From the NCBI GenBank assembly GCA_951802115.1, contig CATOPL010000004.1, positions 146,464 through 210,463 on the forward strand: 64,000 nucleotides of DNA. The letters run 5' to 3'. A model generated the notes under the pieces. The model was not told the origin of the DNA. It did not search any database and was given only the letters and a program-made list of their open reading frames with translations. The position numbers were made by a program, and so were the translations under genes. This DNA is from an uncultured Lachnospiraceae bacterium. Lineage in GTDB: Bacteria; Bacillota; Clostridia; Lachnospirales; Lachnospiraceae. Below, in pieces: positions 63,957 through 64,000 of this stretch (within the stretch, counting starts at the first letter, position 1; every line of letters starts with the position of its first letter).

Positions 63957-64000
63957 CTGGATAAGCCCTCGACCGATTAGTGACAGTCAGCTCCATACAT
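63957..64000 (-). rRNA. 23S rRNA, 3' end only
   Basis: The minus strand enters the window with TGGAGCTGACTGTCACTAAT followed by CGGTCGAGGGCTTATCC, which is the conserved 3' end of bacterial 23S rRNA (Firmicute form). The gene runs off the right edge. No 5S rRNA follows before the terminator at 63838; the intervening ~90 bases are too short for one and show no 5S-like sequence. Confidence 0.9.

Overview
The window looks like chromosomal DNA of a gut Firmicute of the Lachnospiraceae type. The grounds are mid-range GC with strong AGGAGG ribosome sites, proteins of the kind common in that family (DUF5724/DUF4132, AzlCD, Rpn-type PD-(D/E)XK proteins, a lipoprotein class D beta-lactamase, Imm26/Imm51), and the 3' end of a Firmicute-like 23S rRNA at the right edge. 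Nearly everything is read from the minus strand. No prophage, plasmid or intact IS is visible. Small remnants (IS3 end, MITE-like element, gene fossils) are frequent in the left third. All family names are from motif recognition; no database search was run.

Left region (1-18600): an ABC exporter / DUF3021-like / LytTR unit; a 1717-residue DUF4132 protein flanked downstream by a structured RNA element, an IS3 remnant and a relic of its own 3' end; an Imm26 protein; a frameshifted Rpn nuclease; small housekeeping genes (ACT protein, NnrE, prolyl-tRNA editing protein, AzlC/AzlD exporter, GNAT); a MITE-like element; a SagB/ThcOx oxidoreductase; a DHFR-family protein; and a class D beta-lactamase lipoprotein.

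Centre (18600-43300): two large hybrid histidine kinases separated by a (TCTG)17.5 tetranucleotide tract, then a complete type I-C CRISPR-Cas locus in the order cas3-cas5c-cas8c-cas7-cas4-cas1-cas2-leader-array, all on the minus strand. By hand count the array holds about 161 repeats over 10.6 kb. The leader end lies beside cas2 and the old end decays just upstream of the second kinase gene. Spacer pairs show array duplications, re-acquisition from the same protospacer with a shared crRNA 5' end, and two pairs in opposite orientation. Repeat variants occur in blocks B-C-B-A.

Right region (43300-64000): orphan immunity-like proteins (including Imm51), a VOC protein, a 30-residue membrane peptide, a C45-type acyltransferase/hydrolase, two ECF sigma/membrane-partner pairs, a UvrD-type helicase with extra domains, an AraC-GyrI-like regulator, Ung, HisF and HisH. 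Next comes a tightly overlapping six-gene operon matching the uncharacterised STM4011-STM4015 set (two radical SAM proteins, an alkaline-phosphatase-superfamily hydrolase, an ATP-grasp protein, a leucine-rich-repeat protein). Here the STM4011 protein is fused to a HAD phosphatase and is followed by a reduced Sir2-like gene. This operon has a consensus promoter directly downstream of an rRNA operon that ends without a 5S gene. The STM4011-4015 operon and the spacer history of the array are the most promising leads.
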